Positions 1-5,580 of a DNA stretch of 41,543 nt are shown in pieces; positions within the stretch are counted from its first letter, which is position 1; every line of letters begins with the position of its first letter. The position numbers and the translations under genes are program-made. The stretch covers positions 1-41,543 of IMG/VR virus record IMGVR_UViG_3300045741_000032. One strand, 5' to 3'. The notes beneath the pieces are model-generated. The model was given only the letters and a program-made list of their open reading frames with translations. It had not been told where the DNA came from and did not search any database. The DNA is from a virus.

Positions 1-127
1 GTATTCTCCATATCCCAAGCGGTTCAGGACGCACCTAGCCTTAGCCAGGTGCCTTAACGATTACATCCCAGTGCGGACGAGGATCGACCCGCCAGCCGTT
101 CGTGGGGAGGGCGCTAGCTTCGCCACC
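1..127. repeat. Terminal direct repeat, left copy (contig circularity)
   Basis: Bases 1-127 are identical to bases 41417-41543. The length of exactly 127 matches the largest k-mer used by common metagenome assemblers. The simplest reading is therefore an assembly overlap of a circular or circularly permuted molecule, not a biological terminal repeat. Headful-packaging P22-like phages normally give circular maps, which fits. Confidence 0.93.
31..52. promoter_or_regulatory. Hairpin just upstream of the leftward gene's ribosome binding site
   Basis: GCACCT (31-36) pairs with AGGTGC (47-52) around a 10-base loop that itself contains AGCC-TT-AGCC. In the leftward transcript it ends about 20 bases before the GGAG of the gene starting at 41415. 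It could influence that gene's translation, or act as an antisense target. There is no U-run after it, so it is not an intrinsic terminator. It is duplicated at 41447-41468 by the contig overlap. Confidence 0.4.
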
Positions 128-225
128 CTCTTGCGCGGTATCGCACCCACTGATGCCACAGTTCCGCTTCTCACGGGTGCCGCTGTCGTCTTGCATTTAC
201 CCAGCATCCCGCCAGTCCCGGAAAA

Positions 226-303
226 GCAAAAGCCCCTAAAGTCCAGTGCTCTCCGTGGCTGCAACACGGTGCCTTTCGGCCAGAGCACGGGCTTTAGGGG
301 CCT
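226..303 (-). ncRNA. Structured three-way-junction RNA, candidate C4/CI-type antisense immunity RNA
   Basis: Seen: a long outer helix pairs 232-241 with 292-301 (10 bp, perfect), continues 242-244 with 289-291 (one G-U pair), skips bulge A245, then pairs 246-252 with 282-288 (7 bp, perfect). Inside are two hairpins: 253-257 with 265-269 (CCGTG/CACGG, 7-base loop), and 271-273 with 278-280, whose loop reads GAAA on the minus strand, i.e. GCC-GAAA-GGC. On the minus strand the helix is followed by TTTTGCTTTT, so the 3' end may also work as a terminator or processing site. Known: phage P1 C4 and satellite P4 CI are RNAs of about 70-80 nt in the leader of the operon they control, and they act by antisense pairing. 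Inferred: this is a C4-like RNA. The assignment rests on architecture and position, not on a database match. A plain attenuator is the main alternative. Confidence 0.6.
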
Positions 304-317
304 GTGATCATTGTCAA

Positions 318-328
318 TGTTGCAGCCA
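318..328 (-). promoter_or_regulatory. 11-base antisense partner of the C4-like RNA apical loop
   Basis: TGTTGCAGCCA at 318-328 is the exact reverse complement of TGGCTGCAACA at 256-266, which forms the apical loop and half of the stem of one hairpin in the structured RNA. Both lie in the same predicted leftward transcript, so the 5' leader can pair with the loop and open the hairpin. In P4 the CI RNA pairs through one segment with complementary segments of the leader, and this arrangement is formally alike. I found no equally good second partner downstream. Confidence 0.55.
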
Positions 329-343
329 ATGACAGAAGTCATT
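328..343. promoter_or_regulatory. Inverted repeat over the -10/start of the leftward promoter (candidate operator)
   Basis: AATGAC-AGAA-GTCATT is a perfect 6-bp dyad at 328-343. It overlaps the proposed -10 (341-346) and transcription start (about 334), where a bound repressor would block the polymerase. The protein that would bind is unknown; the Cro-like protein and the winged-helix-like protein are candidates. Confidence 0.4.
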
Positions 344-368
344 CTACACGCTCACTTGGCGCTGTCAA
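341..368 (-). promoter_or_regulatory. Leftward sigma70-type promoter for the leader RNA and main leftward operon
   Basis: On the minus strand a perfect -35 TTGACA (363-368) is followed by a 16-base spacer and -10 TAGAAT (341-346, five of six consensus bases). Transcription would start near 334, about 30 bases before the structured RNA, and run through the circular junction into the replication, packaging, structural and lysis genes. The promoter lies partly within the last codons of the upstream gene (stop at 352-354). Confidence 0.6.
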
Positions 369-603
369 GCGCCGCAATCGTTGCAAATGCAGAACCAATG
401 GCATCACATAGCGCGGGCCATTCTTCGGGGTTGATGGATATGCCCTTGCGCTCCCCCATCTGCTCAAGCACTACAAATGCCCCGGCGCCTTCGTCCGATA
501 TGCTGATCTTCGTGGCGTATTCGCTGTAAATAGCTTCCCCCTCAGGAAACACGATTACGGATTCAATGATGGTCCGATATTTCATGATGGTCCGATATTT
601 CAT
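352..603 (-). CDS. Small acidic hypothetical protein with duplicated N-terminal hexapeptide
   Basis: 83 aa, not recognised. The start at 603 is supported by AAGGAGG seven bases upstream and an ATGA overlap with the stop of the 887 gene. The protein opens with MKYRTI twice, from an 18-base tandem duplication, and the second ATG (585) is also a usable start. The rest is an acidic, mixed alpha/beta-looking small domain without Cys or membrane segments. It is the last gene of the cassette that begins at 3588, and its 3' end overlaps the promoter of the next transcription unit. Function unknown. Confidence 0.75.
   Translation of the reverse strand: MKYRTIMKYRTIIESVIVFPEGEAIYSEYATKISISDEGAGAFVVLEQMGERKGISINPEEWPALCDAIGSAFATIAALDSAK
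358..373. promoter_or_regulatory. Inverted repeat centred on the -35 box (candidate operator)
   Basis: GGCGCT-GTCA-AGCGCC (358-373) is a perfect 6-bp dyad whose centre overlaps the -35 hexamer (363-368) of the leftward promoter. It also encodes codons at the 3' end of the upstream gene. Its half-sites differ from those at 328-343, so two regulators may be involved. Chance occurrence is possible for a dyad this short. Confidence 0.3.
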
Positions 604-604
604 G
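566..604. repeat. 18-base tandem duplication at a gene start
   Basis: An 18-base unit (566-583) is repeated immediately (584-601), with three more matching bases. It adds six codons (MKYRTI) and a second ATG to the gene starting at 603. Perfect identity suggests a recent slippage event, or an assembly or sequencing duplication. Confidence 0.9.
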
Positions 605-887
605 CTTCCTCCTTGGGCAGCACCCTGTACTCCCACAACCCAGCGGCGACGTACCTGCGCTCTACCGTGTGTGAACCGAACCTCTCTTTGCGCAGATCAC
701 GCAGCCGAGCACTGACTGACGCCTCCGGGGACTGGGCAGCAATGGCTATGGCTGTCAGCCTGCGCCAGCGACCGTCCAGCATGACAGACCAGACCCGGCC
801 TAGTTCGTGGCCTAGGCGGGCTGAGTCGCGGCAATGGTCGTAGGTCGAGCCGTCGAACCAGGGGTCGGCGATCAGTTCAAGCTGCAT
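600..887 (-). CDS. Winged-helix-like DNA-binding protein (putative)
   Basis: 95 aa from ATG 887; AAAGGAG nine bases upstream supports this start over longer ones. Residues of about 40-95 look like a helix-turn-helix followed by a two-strand wing: a helix (RRLTAIAIAA), a turn, a recognition-like helix (ASVSARLRDLRK), then an aromatic hairpin ending in LWEYRVLP. Small proteins of this type are common in proteobacterial phage early regions and usually lack a known role. It overlaps the MazG-like gene upstream and couples by ATGA to the gene at 603. It could be a regulator acting on the promoter at 341-368, but that is only inferred from position. Confidence 0.65.
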   Translation of the reverse strand: MQLELIADPWFDGSTYDHCRDSARLGHELGRVWSVMLDGRWRRLTAIAIAAQSPEASVSARLRDLRKERFGSHTVERRYVAAGLWEYRVLPKEEA

Positions 888-1143
888 CGAATCCGCTCCT
901 TTGCCAGAATGGGCCCTCGGTCTCACAGGCTTCGGCCAAACGGATCAGAACCGCCGCCAAGTCAAGGGCTTCGGCATAGACCGCGCCTAGTTTGTTCGAT
1001 CGGACCGCTTCGATCAGCTCGTGCCACTCCTCAAGCGCTACGCCCATAGATTCGTGCGTGCTGGTGGGTGGGCCGTACTTGGCTTTGGCGGCTAGGATTC
1101 GCTGATGTAGCGCGCCCTCTGTGTCAAAGTGGTTTGTCAGCAT
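877..1143 (-). CDS. MazG-like all-alpha NTP pyrophosphohydrolase-type protein (putative)
   Basis: 88 aa from ATG 1143, with GAGGAGGGG just upstream; the ATG overlaps the end of the preceding gene. Residues of about 37-75 give a helix with EEWHELIEA, then an EALDLAAVLIRLAE helix. That spacing of paired acids, ExxxE in one helix and ExxD in the next, is the metal-binding pattern of MazG/dUTPase-like all-alpha pyrophosphatases. Such enzymes hydrolyse NTPs to NMPs. In phages they can shape nucleotide pools or alarmone levels. The family assignment rests on this motif alone, so it is moderate. Confidence 0.55.
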   Translation of the reverse strand: MLTNHFDTEGALHQRILAAKAKYGPPTSTHESMGVALEEWHELIEAVRSNKLGAVYAEALDLAAVLIRLAEACETEGPFWQRSGFDAA

Positions 1144-2375
1144 GTCCCCTCCTCTACCTCTTCGCTGAAAATGCCCCACGCCTTACGCCTGCGCTTCATT
1201 AGGGCTTCGTACTTTGCATAGGCCGCCGTCTTCGTGGGGCTAAACCCAATGTACTTGCACCAATAATCATTCTTCAAAAGAGTCTTGCAAACACGACGCC
1301 AGCTAGGAACCTTGCCTGCATTTTCCAATTTGATCGGTACTTCATCGCCGTCAGGAAGACCGTCGGGGTAGCCTCTGCTTTTGTACCATTGAATGTAATA
1401 GGCGATTTTGTGCTTGTAGTGTTCGCGTGTCTTTGGCGGGGTGCTGTCAAGAATCGATAACGCAAACGACTTCCAAGTATGGCCTGGTGGCAACTGGATT
1501 GTGTGATTGCCCATCATCGACCCGCGCGTGTTGGCGTACAGTTTTCCGGTGTTAGCGCCATTCGCTCGAAGGACCAGTTTCGCCCATACGGCGGGCTCGA
1601 TCACTTGGTAAAGCCACATCCCTTTGCGTGACTCCTCGCCAAATGGCTCGCATATCCGCATCTGATGAAGCGTCATCCCGGCTTGATGCATGAAGTCATA
1701 GAGTTTGTTGTATGGCTTCTCCGTCTTGCCGTGATAGGTCCAAATGTCCTCGGTCACCCAGTCATAGATCGGATATATGTTCCATAGGTCATCGACGACA
1801 TTCGTTGTGAACATGCGACCTTCAAACGTCGGCTTGTCTCTTGCCAATGTGCGAAAACGATTCAGGCTTTCTTGAGCGCGAATGCCGACGAAACATGCCG
1901 TTCGCTCGCCGTTCGCAAACCACTTCCCAAATGCCGGGACGAACTCCTCGAACATGATGCCGTCATACCAGAACGGGAAACGCGATCCATCCGTGATGCT
2001 CAATGGATCAGGATCGCGCACCCACAGATTGCGCTTCTTGGCATCCCACGACTGCCATTCCGGCTCGTGAGCAGAACAGGCATTCCATGTCTTGATAGGA
2101 ACAGCGCACCAGTAAGGCTCAATGCAGTCAGCATAGTCTGTGAACACTTGCCGAGCAAAGTTGATGGTATGCGTGAATTGAGCCTCCCAATCAAGAAAGA
2201 ATAGCCCGACTTTCCGGCCACGCCTGCGCGCCTCAGACAACACCAAGTGAGCCATAACGCCGGAGTCTTTGCCGGCGCTGAAACTGCAATAGATTCGCGG
2301 GAAGTTGTCAAACGTCCATTCAATACGCTCCTGCGCCGCCGTCAATACATCGATGCCGAGCGACCATTTAGGCAT
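1137..2375 (-). CDS. PP-loop ATPase / PAPS reductase-like protein, IbrA-like (DUF3440 type)
   Basis: 412 aa from ATG 2375, with GGGAG eight bases upstream; a longer frame exists, but this start has the ribosome site and the usual short overlap with the gene before. Residues 31-38 (SFSAGKDS) are the PP-loop of adenine-nucleotide alpha hydrolases, the fold of PAPS reductase, DndC and tRNA thiolation enzymes. The long C-terminal part is rich in W, Y and K, as in the IbrA/DUF3440 group. Known: ibrA and ibrB are adjacent in E. coli and prophages, and a ParB/Srx-fold protein commonly accompanies this ATPase; the biochemical role is unsettled. Here the ParB-like partner is two genes upstream, with one unknown gene between. 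No Fe-S Cys cluster stands out. Confidence 0.85.
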   Translation of the reverse strand: MPKWSLGIDVLTAAQERIEWTFDNFPRIYCSFSAGKDSGVMAHLVLSEARRRGRKVGLFFLDWEAQFTHTINFARQVFTDYADCIEPYWCAVPIKTWNACSAHEPEWQSWDAKKRNLWVRDPDPLSITDGSRFPFWYDGIMFEEFVPAFGKWFANGERTACFVGIRAQESLNRFRTLARDKPTFEGRMFTTNVVDDLWNIYPIYDWVTEDIWTYHGKTEKPYNKLYDFMHQAGMTLHQMRICEPFGEESRKGMWLYQVIEPAVWAKLVLRANGANTGKLYANTRGSMMGNHTIQLPPGHTWKSFALSILDSTPPKTREHYKHKIAYYIQWYKSRGYPDGLPDGDEVPIKLENAGKVPSWRRVCKTLLKNDYWCKYIGFSPTKTAAYAKYEALMKRRRKAWGIFSEEVEEGTC

Positions 2376-2748
2376 AGGTGCGCTCCCAATATTCGATTGC
2401 CAAGCGCGCTTGTTCGTTCGCCGCATCTTGCTGGGTCTGCGTCAGATGACCCCATGCCTCGCGCACGATATCTTCTGGACATTGAATAGCCATCGCTACG
2501 GCGGCGTGACCTATCCAGGGCTTACGGTTCGTTTCCATCTTGGTCAAGTGATGCTCACATGAATACTTCCATGCGTCTGCCACCTTGAACATCCAGCTTC
2601 CATAGAGCATGTGATCGCCCGTAAATGCGATTGCTCTTTGCAGCCAATCGCTTTTGTCTTTCACATTGCCCCACATGTTGAAGTTAACTTCTTCCCACTT
2701 CCAAAATGGGTGATGGAGCTCGAAAAGATCACTCGTCGTCAGCAACAT
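2368..2748 (-). CDS. Unknown protein between the IbrB-like and IbrA-like genes
   Basis: 126 aa from ATG 2748, with GGAAGG five bases upstream; a TTG at 2769 is possible but less likely. The protein is Trp-rich and helical in appearance, with WLQRAIAF, MFKVADAWKYSCEHHLT and a C-terminal helix ending ARLAIEYWERTYA. I do not recognise a catalytic motif. It overlaps the end of the ParB-like gene by about 20 bases and the start of the PP-loop gene by 8, so the three are made from one transcript by coupled translation. It is a candidate third subunit or substrate-recognition partner of that pair. Confidence 0.8.
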   Translation of the reverse strand: MLLTTSDLFELHHPFWKWEEVNFNMWGNVKDKSDWLQRAIAFTGDHMLYGSWMFKVADAWKYSCEHHLTKMETNRKPWIGHAAVAMAIQCPEDIVREAWGHLTQTQQDAANEQARLAIEYWERTYA

Positions 2749-3448
2749 TGACGCCTTCCACTTCTTCAAACGAGGTTGCTTGCCATGCTTCCGAGAAAGA
2801 TCGGTCCGCGAAAAGTCCAGCTAGGCCAGTGACCTGTGTCAGCCGCAGAACCTCGTCGGCGTCCATCCCTAGTTCCGTAGCGATCTTGGCGTCGGACCAA
2901 AATCGCCGCTTCAACTCGACAACAATGTCGGCCATCGATGAGACTTTGTGCTCACCCCGGGCGCGGTTATGGCGGATCGTCGCAGCCATGCGGTCTGACT
3001 TGTCGCGCCTGTCGGCGTTGATGTTCACCACGGGCAGATAGCCGTGAATACGCTCACGCACGTCCGTACATTCCTTGCCTACGCGATGCCTGTGGAAGCC
3101 GTCAATCACTTCATTGATCTCCGCGCCGCTGTCCCTCATGGCGACAATGGGCTGCGTGTACCCATCGGCTTCAATCGATAGGCGCAATAACTCCATCTCT
3201 GGAGGAGCTACGCTATTCGGGTTGTAGTCGTTAGCATAGACACTTGTGTTCGGCACCCAGCGGACGAAGTCCACAGGCTCTCGCCTGAATGGGCTTACCT
3301 CGTGCAACATGGCGCGAATCGCATTCAATGCCTCGACTCGCTCTTCTAGCGGGACAACTGCCAACCCTGCAATGATCGGCGCTACGTCGCGGACGATATC
3401 TTCGGCGCGCACCACTTCAAAAAGATTAAGCGTCATTTCCTGAACCAT
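2729..3448 (-). CDS. ParB/Srx-fold nuclease-like protein, IbrB-like
   Basis: 239 aa. Residues of about 74-105 match the ParB N-terminal strand-helix block (DYNPN...PEMELLRLSI...TQPIV). Residues 112-124 carry the nucleotide-binding loop NEVIDGFHRHRVG, equivalent to the GxHR motif of ParB/sulfiredoxin. Residues of about 166-210 form a helical HTH-like region. It is a phage or mobile-element ParB-like protein of the IbrB kind, probably not a partition protein, since no ParA or parS-like repeats are visible. It overlaps the Cro-like gene by 16 bases. Partnered with a PP-loop ATPase, it may act in nucleotide or DNA modification; this is inference from gene pairing. Confidence 0.85.
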   Translation of the reverse strand: MVQEMTLNLFEVVRAEDIVRDVAPIIAGLAVVPLEERVEALNAIRAMLHEVSPFRREPVDFVRWVPNTSVYANDYNPNSVAPPEMELLRLSIEADGYTQPIVAMRDSGAEINEVIDGFHRHRVGKECTDVRERIHGYLPVVNINADRRDKSDRMAATIRHNRARGEHKVSSMADIVVELKRRFWSDAKIATELGMDADEVLRLTQVTGLAGLFADRSFSEAWQATSFEEVEGVNVADDE

Positions 3449-3588
3449 CTCGGCTTGATCTCCCGTAGCCTATAGACCTGTAGGCGCGGCATCTGTCGCC
3501 ACTTGCTCACGGCCTGCCTAGATATACCCAAGAGCCGGGCCAACGCGCTAATGCTGCCTGCTCGGGCGACTGCTTCTTGCTTGTCCAT
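3433..3588 (-). CDS. Cro-like helix-turn-helix regulator
   Basis: 51 aa from ATG 3588. Residues of about 14-30 (SALARLLGISRQAVSKW) are a clear HTH, and overall length and arrangement match small Cro repressors of lambdoid phages. An in-frame GTG at 3618 has no ribosome site. The ATG lies 7 bases after a good -10 box, so a leaderless mRNA is likely. It faces the rightward promoter at 3644-3672, the usual position for Cro. No CI partner gene is present, so it probably represses early transcription on its own and may autoregulate through the dyad at 3610-3619. Confidence 0.85.
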   Translation of the reverse strand: MDKQEAVARAGSISALARLLGISRQAVSKWRQMPRLQVYRLREIKPRWFRK

Positions 3589-3594
3589 ATTGGC

Positions 3595-3623
3595 ATGATA
3601 GGGCAGGATCGTGAACACGTCAA
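3595..3623 (-). promoter_or_regulatory. Leftward promoter giving a leaderless cro mRNA
   Basis: On the minus strand, TTGACG (3618-3623) is followed by a 17-base spacer and TATCAT (3595-3600). The A of ATG 3588 is the seventh base after the -10, where transcription normally starts, so the mRNA would begin at the start codon. No Shine-Dalgarno is seen before 3588, which agrees. An alternative start slightly upstream is TTGTCA (3645-3650), 17 bases, TATGTT (3622-3627). Confidence 0.55.
3610..3619. promoter_or_regulatory. Dyad CGTG-AA-CACG between -35 and -10 of the cro promoter
   Basis: A perfect short palindrome (half-sites CGTG/CACG, 2-base centre) occupies the spacer of the leftward promoter, 25 bases from the rightward -35. 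It is a plausible operator for the Cro-like protein. I found no second clear copy in the divergent region, so the call is tentative. Confidence 0.35.
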
Positions 3624-3643
3624 CATAAATTGCGCAACGGGGG

Positions 3644-3672
3644 TTGACAACGATTCTGACCTAGCCTACAGT
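3644..3672 (+). promoter_or_regulatory. Rightward early promoter
   Basis: TTGACA (3644-3649) is a perfect -35, followed by a 17-base spacer and TACAGT (3667-3672). Transcription would start near 3679, 35 bases before the ATG at 3714. It lies back to back with the cro promoter, forming a lambdoid-style divergent control region. Confidence 0.65.
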
Positions 3673-3713
3673 TCAGTCACGCCAATGAGGCGTACACACT
3701 GGAACCGACGCAA

Positions 3714-3959
3714 ATGACACACTCTGAACTGATACGCGCCGCCCACGACCTGGCCTGTGCCGATGCGCACCGGCTGGCAAACCGGATTACTTCCTACGAT
3801 GCGACCCTGCTCGAGGAGGAAACAGTCACCATCCTGAACGCAGTCCTTGAGCTGCTGGTGATGCGGGCAAACTTCCCGAGCAAGGAATGGGTCGCCGCTG
3901 TCCTGTACGACGCGCTGGCTGAAATGAAGCCGGCCATTGAATCGCGGGAGGTCGCATGA
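3714..3959 (+). CDS. Hypothetical early protein
   Basis: 81 aa, mostly helical by composition, with no Cys and no membrane segment. It is the first gene after the rightward promoter. Only a weak GGAA lies about 10 bases upstream of the ATG. It couples to the next gene by an ATGA overlap. Not recognised. Promoter-proximal position suggests a regulator or host-takeover protein, but no motif supports either. Confidence 0.75.
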   Translation: MTHSELIRAAHDLACADAHRLANRITSYDATLLEEETVTILNAVLELLVMRANFPSKEWVAAVLYDALAEMKPAIESREVA

Positions 3960-4204
3960 AAGACGACGGCGGTCCGGCGTTTCCACTGCATACGCCAAGG
4001 ACGCATGAACACGCGAGCGAAACTGGATATCTTGGAACTGATTTCACAATGGGCATGACCCTGCGCGACTACTTCGCGGCCAAGGCGATGCAGTCAATGT
4101 TAGGTATGGGCTATGCAGAAGTCACCGACATGACGGGGACACACAGAATGAGCGAGGCTGCGTACATCATTGCTGACGCCATGCTGAAAGCGAGGGAAGA
4201 ATGA
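3956..4204 (+). CDS. Small conserved phage protein with DGGPAFP / GMTLRDYFAAKAMQ motifs
   Basis: 82 aa. It opens with KDDGGPAFP and has GMTLRDYFAAKAMQ near residues 33-46, a signature of a small protein found in many proteobacterial phage and prophage early regions. Its function is unknown to me. It starts within an ATGA overlap and ends in an ATGA overlap with the next gene. Confidence 0.8.
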   Translation: MKDDGGPAFPLHTPRTHEHASETGYLGTDFTMGMTLRDYFAAKAMQSMLGMGYAEVTDMTGTHRMSEAAYIIADAMLKAREE

Positions 4205-4500
4205 GCGCCTGCACCGTCTTCTACGACGACGAGGAATGGACCGTGGACTATGACTACAGCCCCGGTCGTCCCGGTGTCCACACCCTACGCAATGGCGATC
4301 CGGGCTACCCGGATGAGCCGCCCGAACTGTGGATCAACGTCGTGCGCAATAGCGTCTATGCGATTGATTTTCAGAAGCTACCCCAGCACGACCAAGACGA
4401 CATCGAGCAGCAAGTGATCGACCACGAATACGACAAGTCCCGCGCCGAAGAAGTGACGATGTACGAAGCGTGGGCGCAAAACAGGGGGATTGACCCGTGA
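4201..4500 (+). CDS. Acidic hypothetical protein
   Basis: 99 aa, strongly acidic and aromatic, with an N-terminal DDEEWTVDYDY stretch. No recognised domain. Acidic early phage proteins sometimes mimic DNA, but nothing here proves that. It overlaps its neighbours by ATGA and GTGA. Confidence 0.75.
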   Translation: MSACTVFYDDEEWTVDYDYSPGRPGVHTLRNGDPGYPDEPPELWINVVRNSVYAIDFQKLPQHDQDDIEQQVIDHEYDKSRAEEVTMYEAWAQNRGIDP

Positions 4501-4658
4501 GCATCATCTTCCATGATTCCGAGATCGACGCCGAGCCAGCCGACCCTAAAAAGGTCGATTGGTACGGCTGGCTGGCTGACCGGTTCATCCTGGTGCTGGC
4601 TGGATGGTTCTGCGCCTTTATCTTGTGGAGCTGCATCTTATGGAGCCGCATATCGTGA
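4497..4658 (+). CDS. Small single-pass membrane protein
   Basis: 53 aa from GTG 4497, which overlaps the previous stop as GTGA. After an acidic N-terminus, residues of about 29-50 form one hydrophobic, Trp-rich segment (FILVLAGWFCAFILW and onward) ending in WSRIS. It is predicted to sit in the inner membrane with a short C-terminal tail. Function unknown; superinfection exclusion is one possibility for a small early membrane protein, by analogy only. Confidence 0.65.
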   Translation: MSIIFHDSEIDAEPADPKKVDWYGWLADRFILVLAGWFCAFILWSCILWSRIS

Positions 4659-4900
4659 ACTGCAAACCCGGTGACCTGGCGATTGTGATCCACACCACGC
4701 CGACCTTCCGCGAGTTCCTCGGTCACGTCGTTCGCGTCAAGGACTTAGCCATGACCAAACGTGGAAACATGGCTTGGCAGACCGACCCCCAGTTCGTCAA
4801 GGACGGTACGGTCGTGCTCGCCAATGACGAGTGCCTGCGCCCGATCAAGTGGAGTGGTGAGCGCGACGAGATGCTGCGCATTGCGAAGGTGAAAGCATGA
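4655..4900 (+). CDS. Hypothetical protein, SH3-like beta barrel by composition
   Basis: 81 aa from GTG 4655 (GTGA overlap with the previous gene). An in-frame ATG at 4640 with GGAG nine bases upstream is an alternative start giving 86 aa. The KPGDLAIVIH...GHVVRVKDL...W..DP pattern is typical of small barrel proteins common in proteobacterial phages. No enzyme motif. Confidence 0.7.
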   Translation: MNCKPGDLAIVIHTTPTFREFLGHVVRVKDLAMTKRGNMAWQTDPQFVKDGTVVLANDECLRPIKWSGERDEMLRIAKVKA

Positions 4901-5184
4901 CCGAGATCACGCATGAGTTCAAGGTTGGATCGCTTTGGGAAGAGGGGCCTTGGGAGTTGATCGAGAACTATGATGCGAGTGAATACGGAGGCCCTCCATG
5001 CCCCCATTGTTTCAATATCCGCAAGGTGACTCACAAACGACACGACGGTTCGACCTACGAAGAAGGACGTTATACCTGTCCCGCCGTCATCGTGTTGTCT
5101 AACGAGTGTGGACATAACTCAACAGGACTGTGCCTAGATTGTCTGCTCGATGCGGTCAGATCAATAGGAATAAGGTCGATATGA
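4897..5184 (+). CDS. Cys-rich zinc-ribbon-like small protein
   Basis: 95 aa, ATGA-coupled to the gene before. It carries CPHC near residue 35, then C61, C71, and CLDC near residues 79-82, suggesting one or two zinc sites. There is no full known finger consensus. It may bind nucleic acid or protein. Confidence 0.7.
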   Translation: MTEITHEFKVGSLWEEGPWELIENYDASEYGGPPCPHCFNIRKVTHKRHDGSTYEEGRYTCPAVIVLSNECGHNSTGLCLDCLLDAVRSIGIRSI

Positions 5185-5315
5185 ACACCACCACCCGCCG
5201 CTTCCCGCGCACGATGGCTGAGGCGTTCCCTAGCCAGCATCCTGGATCGATCTATCTCGACATGAGCCTGCGCGCGATCTTCTGGCGCTGGGTGAGGAGG
5301 TTTTGTGGAGCGTAA
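5181..5315 (+). CDS. Small hypothetical protein (RRFPRTMAEAFP type)
   Basis: 44 aa from ATG 5181, overlapping the previous stop as ATGA. It begins MNTTTRRFPRTMAEAFP, a motif I associate with small proteins of proteobacterial phages. The C-terminus is basic and aromatic (FWRWVRRF), possibly a membrane-surface helix. Function unknown. Confidence 0.65.
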   Translation: MNTTTRRFPRTMAEAFPSQHPGSIYLDMSLRAIFWRWVRRFCGA

Positions 5316-5580
5316 GCACCAGAAGCCCGAGGTGACCCCATTGGCCGAAGACAACTCGTGCATCGCTGCCAGCTACGTCGAGGGCTGGCAGGCCAAGCTA
5401 GCAAAGGGCACGCTCGAAGTCGAATCGCACGTCCTAGTGACGCCGTGGGGAGAGTACGAAAGGCAGTTTGTGCGGTGCGCCACTAAGTTAGGCGAGGTCT
5501 TGGCAGCTACCGTGACAGGAACGATCTATGACGCCGCTACGGGACTGAGCATGACCTCGCCACTGAGGATCAAGACGTGA
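5305..5580 (+). CDS. Hypothetical early protein
   Basis: 91 aa from GTG 5305, with GAGGAGG four bases upstream, a strong ribosome site lying inside the preceding gene. Beta-rich by composition; no known motif. It ends in a GTGA overlap with the next frame. Confidence 0.75.
   Translation: MERKHQKPEVTPLAEDNSCIAASYVEGWQAKLAKGTLEVESHVLVTPWGEYERQFVRCATKLGEVLAATVTGTIYDAATGLSMTSPLRIKT

Larger units (their letters stand above)
1..351 (-). other. Gene-free leader between the promoter and the leftward 54-aa coiled-coil gene
   Basis: This is the only gap longer than 300 bases. With 41416 it separates the gene ending at 352 from the gene starting at 41415 across the circular junction. Read leftward it holds a promoter, a C4-like structured RNA, a hairpin at about 117-131 (GGCG/CGCC stem), a second hairpin at 31-52, and then the ribosome binding site of the 41415 gene. 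The open frames here (71-307 plus, 61-342 minus) lack ribosome sites and coding character; the minus one would start upstream of the predicted transcription start. I read the gap as a non-coding regulatory leader. Confidence 0.7.

Noticed and set aside
226-303. Hammerhead or other self-cleaving ribozyme
   Set aside because: The three-way junction has a GAAA loop but lacks the CUGAUGA core of a hammerhead, and no other ribozyme consensus fits.
61-342. Open frame of 93 codons on the minus strand in the leader
   Set aside because: Its ATG lies upstream of the predicted transcription start, it has no ribosome site, and it runs through the structured RNA. A second frame on the plus strand (71-307) has the same defects.
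2729-3448. Chromosome or plasmid partition ParB
   Set aside because: No ParA ATPase and no parS-like repeats are present, and the pairing with a PP-loop ATPase points to the IbrB group.
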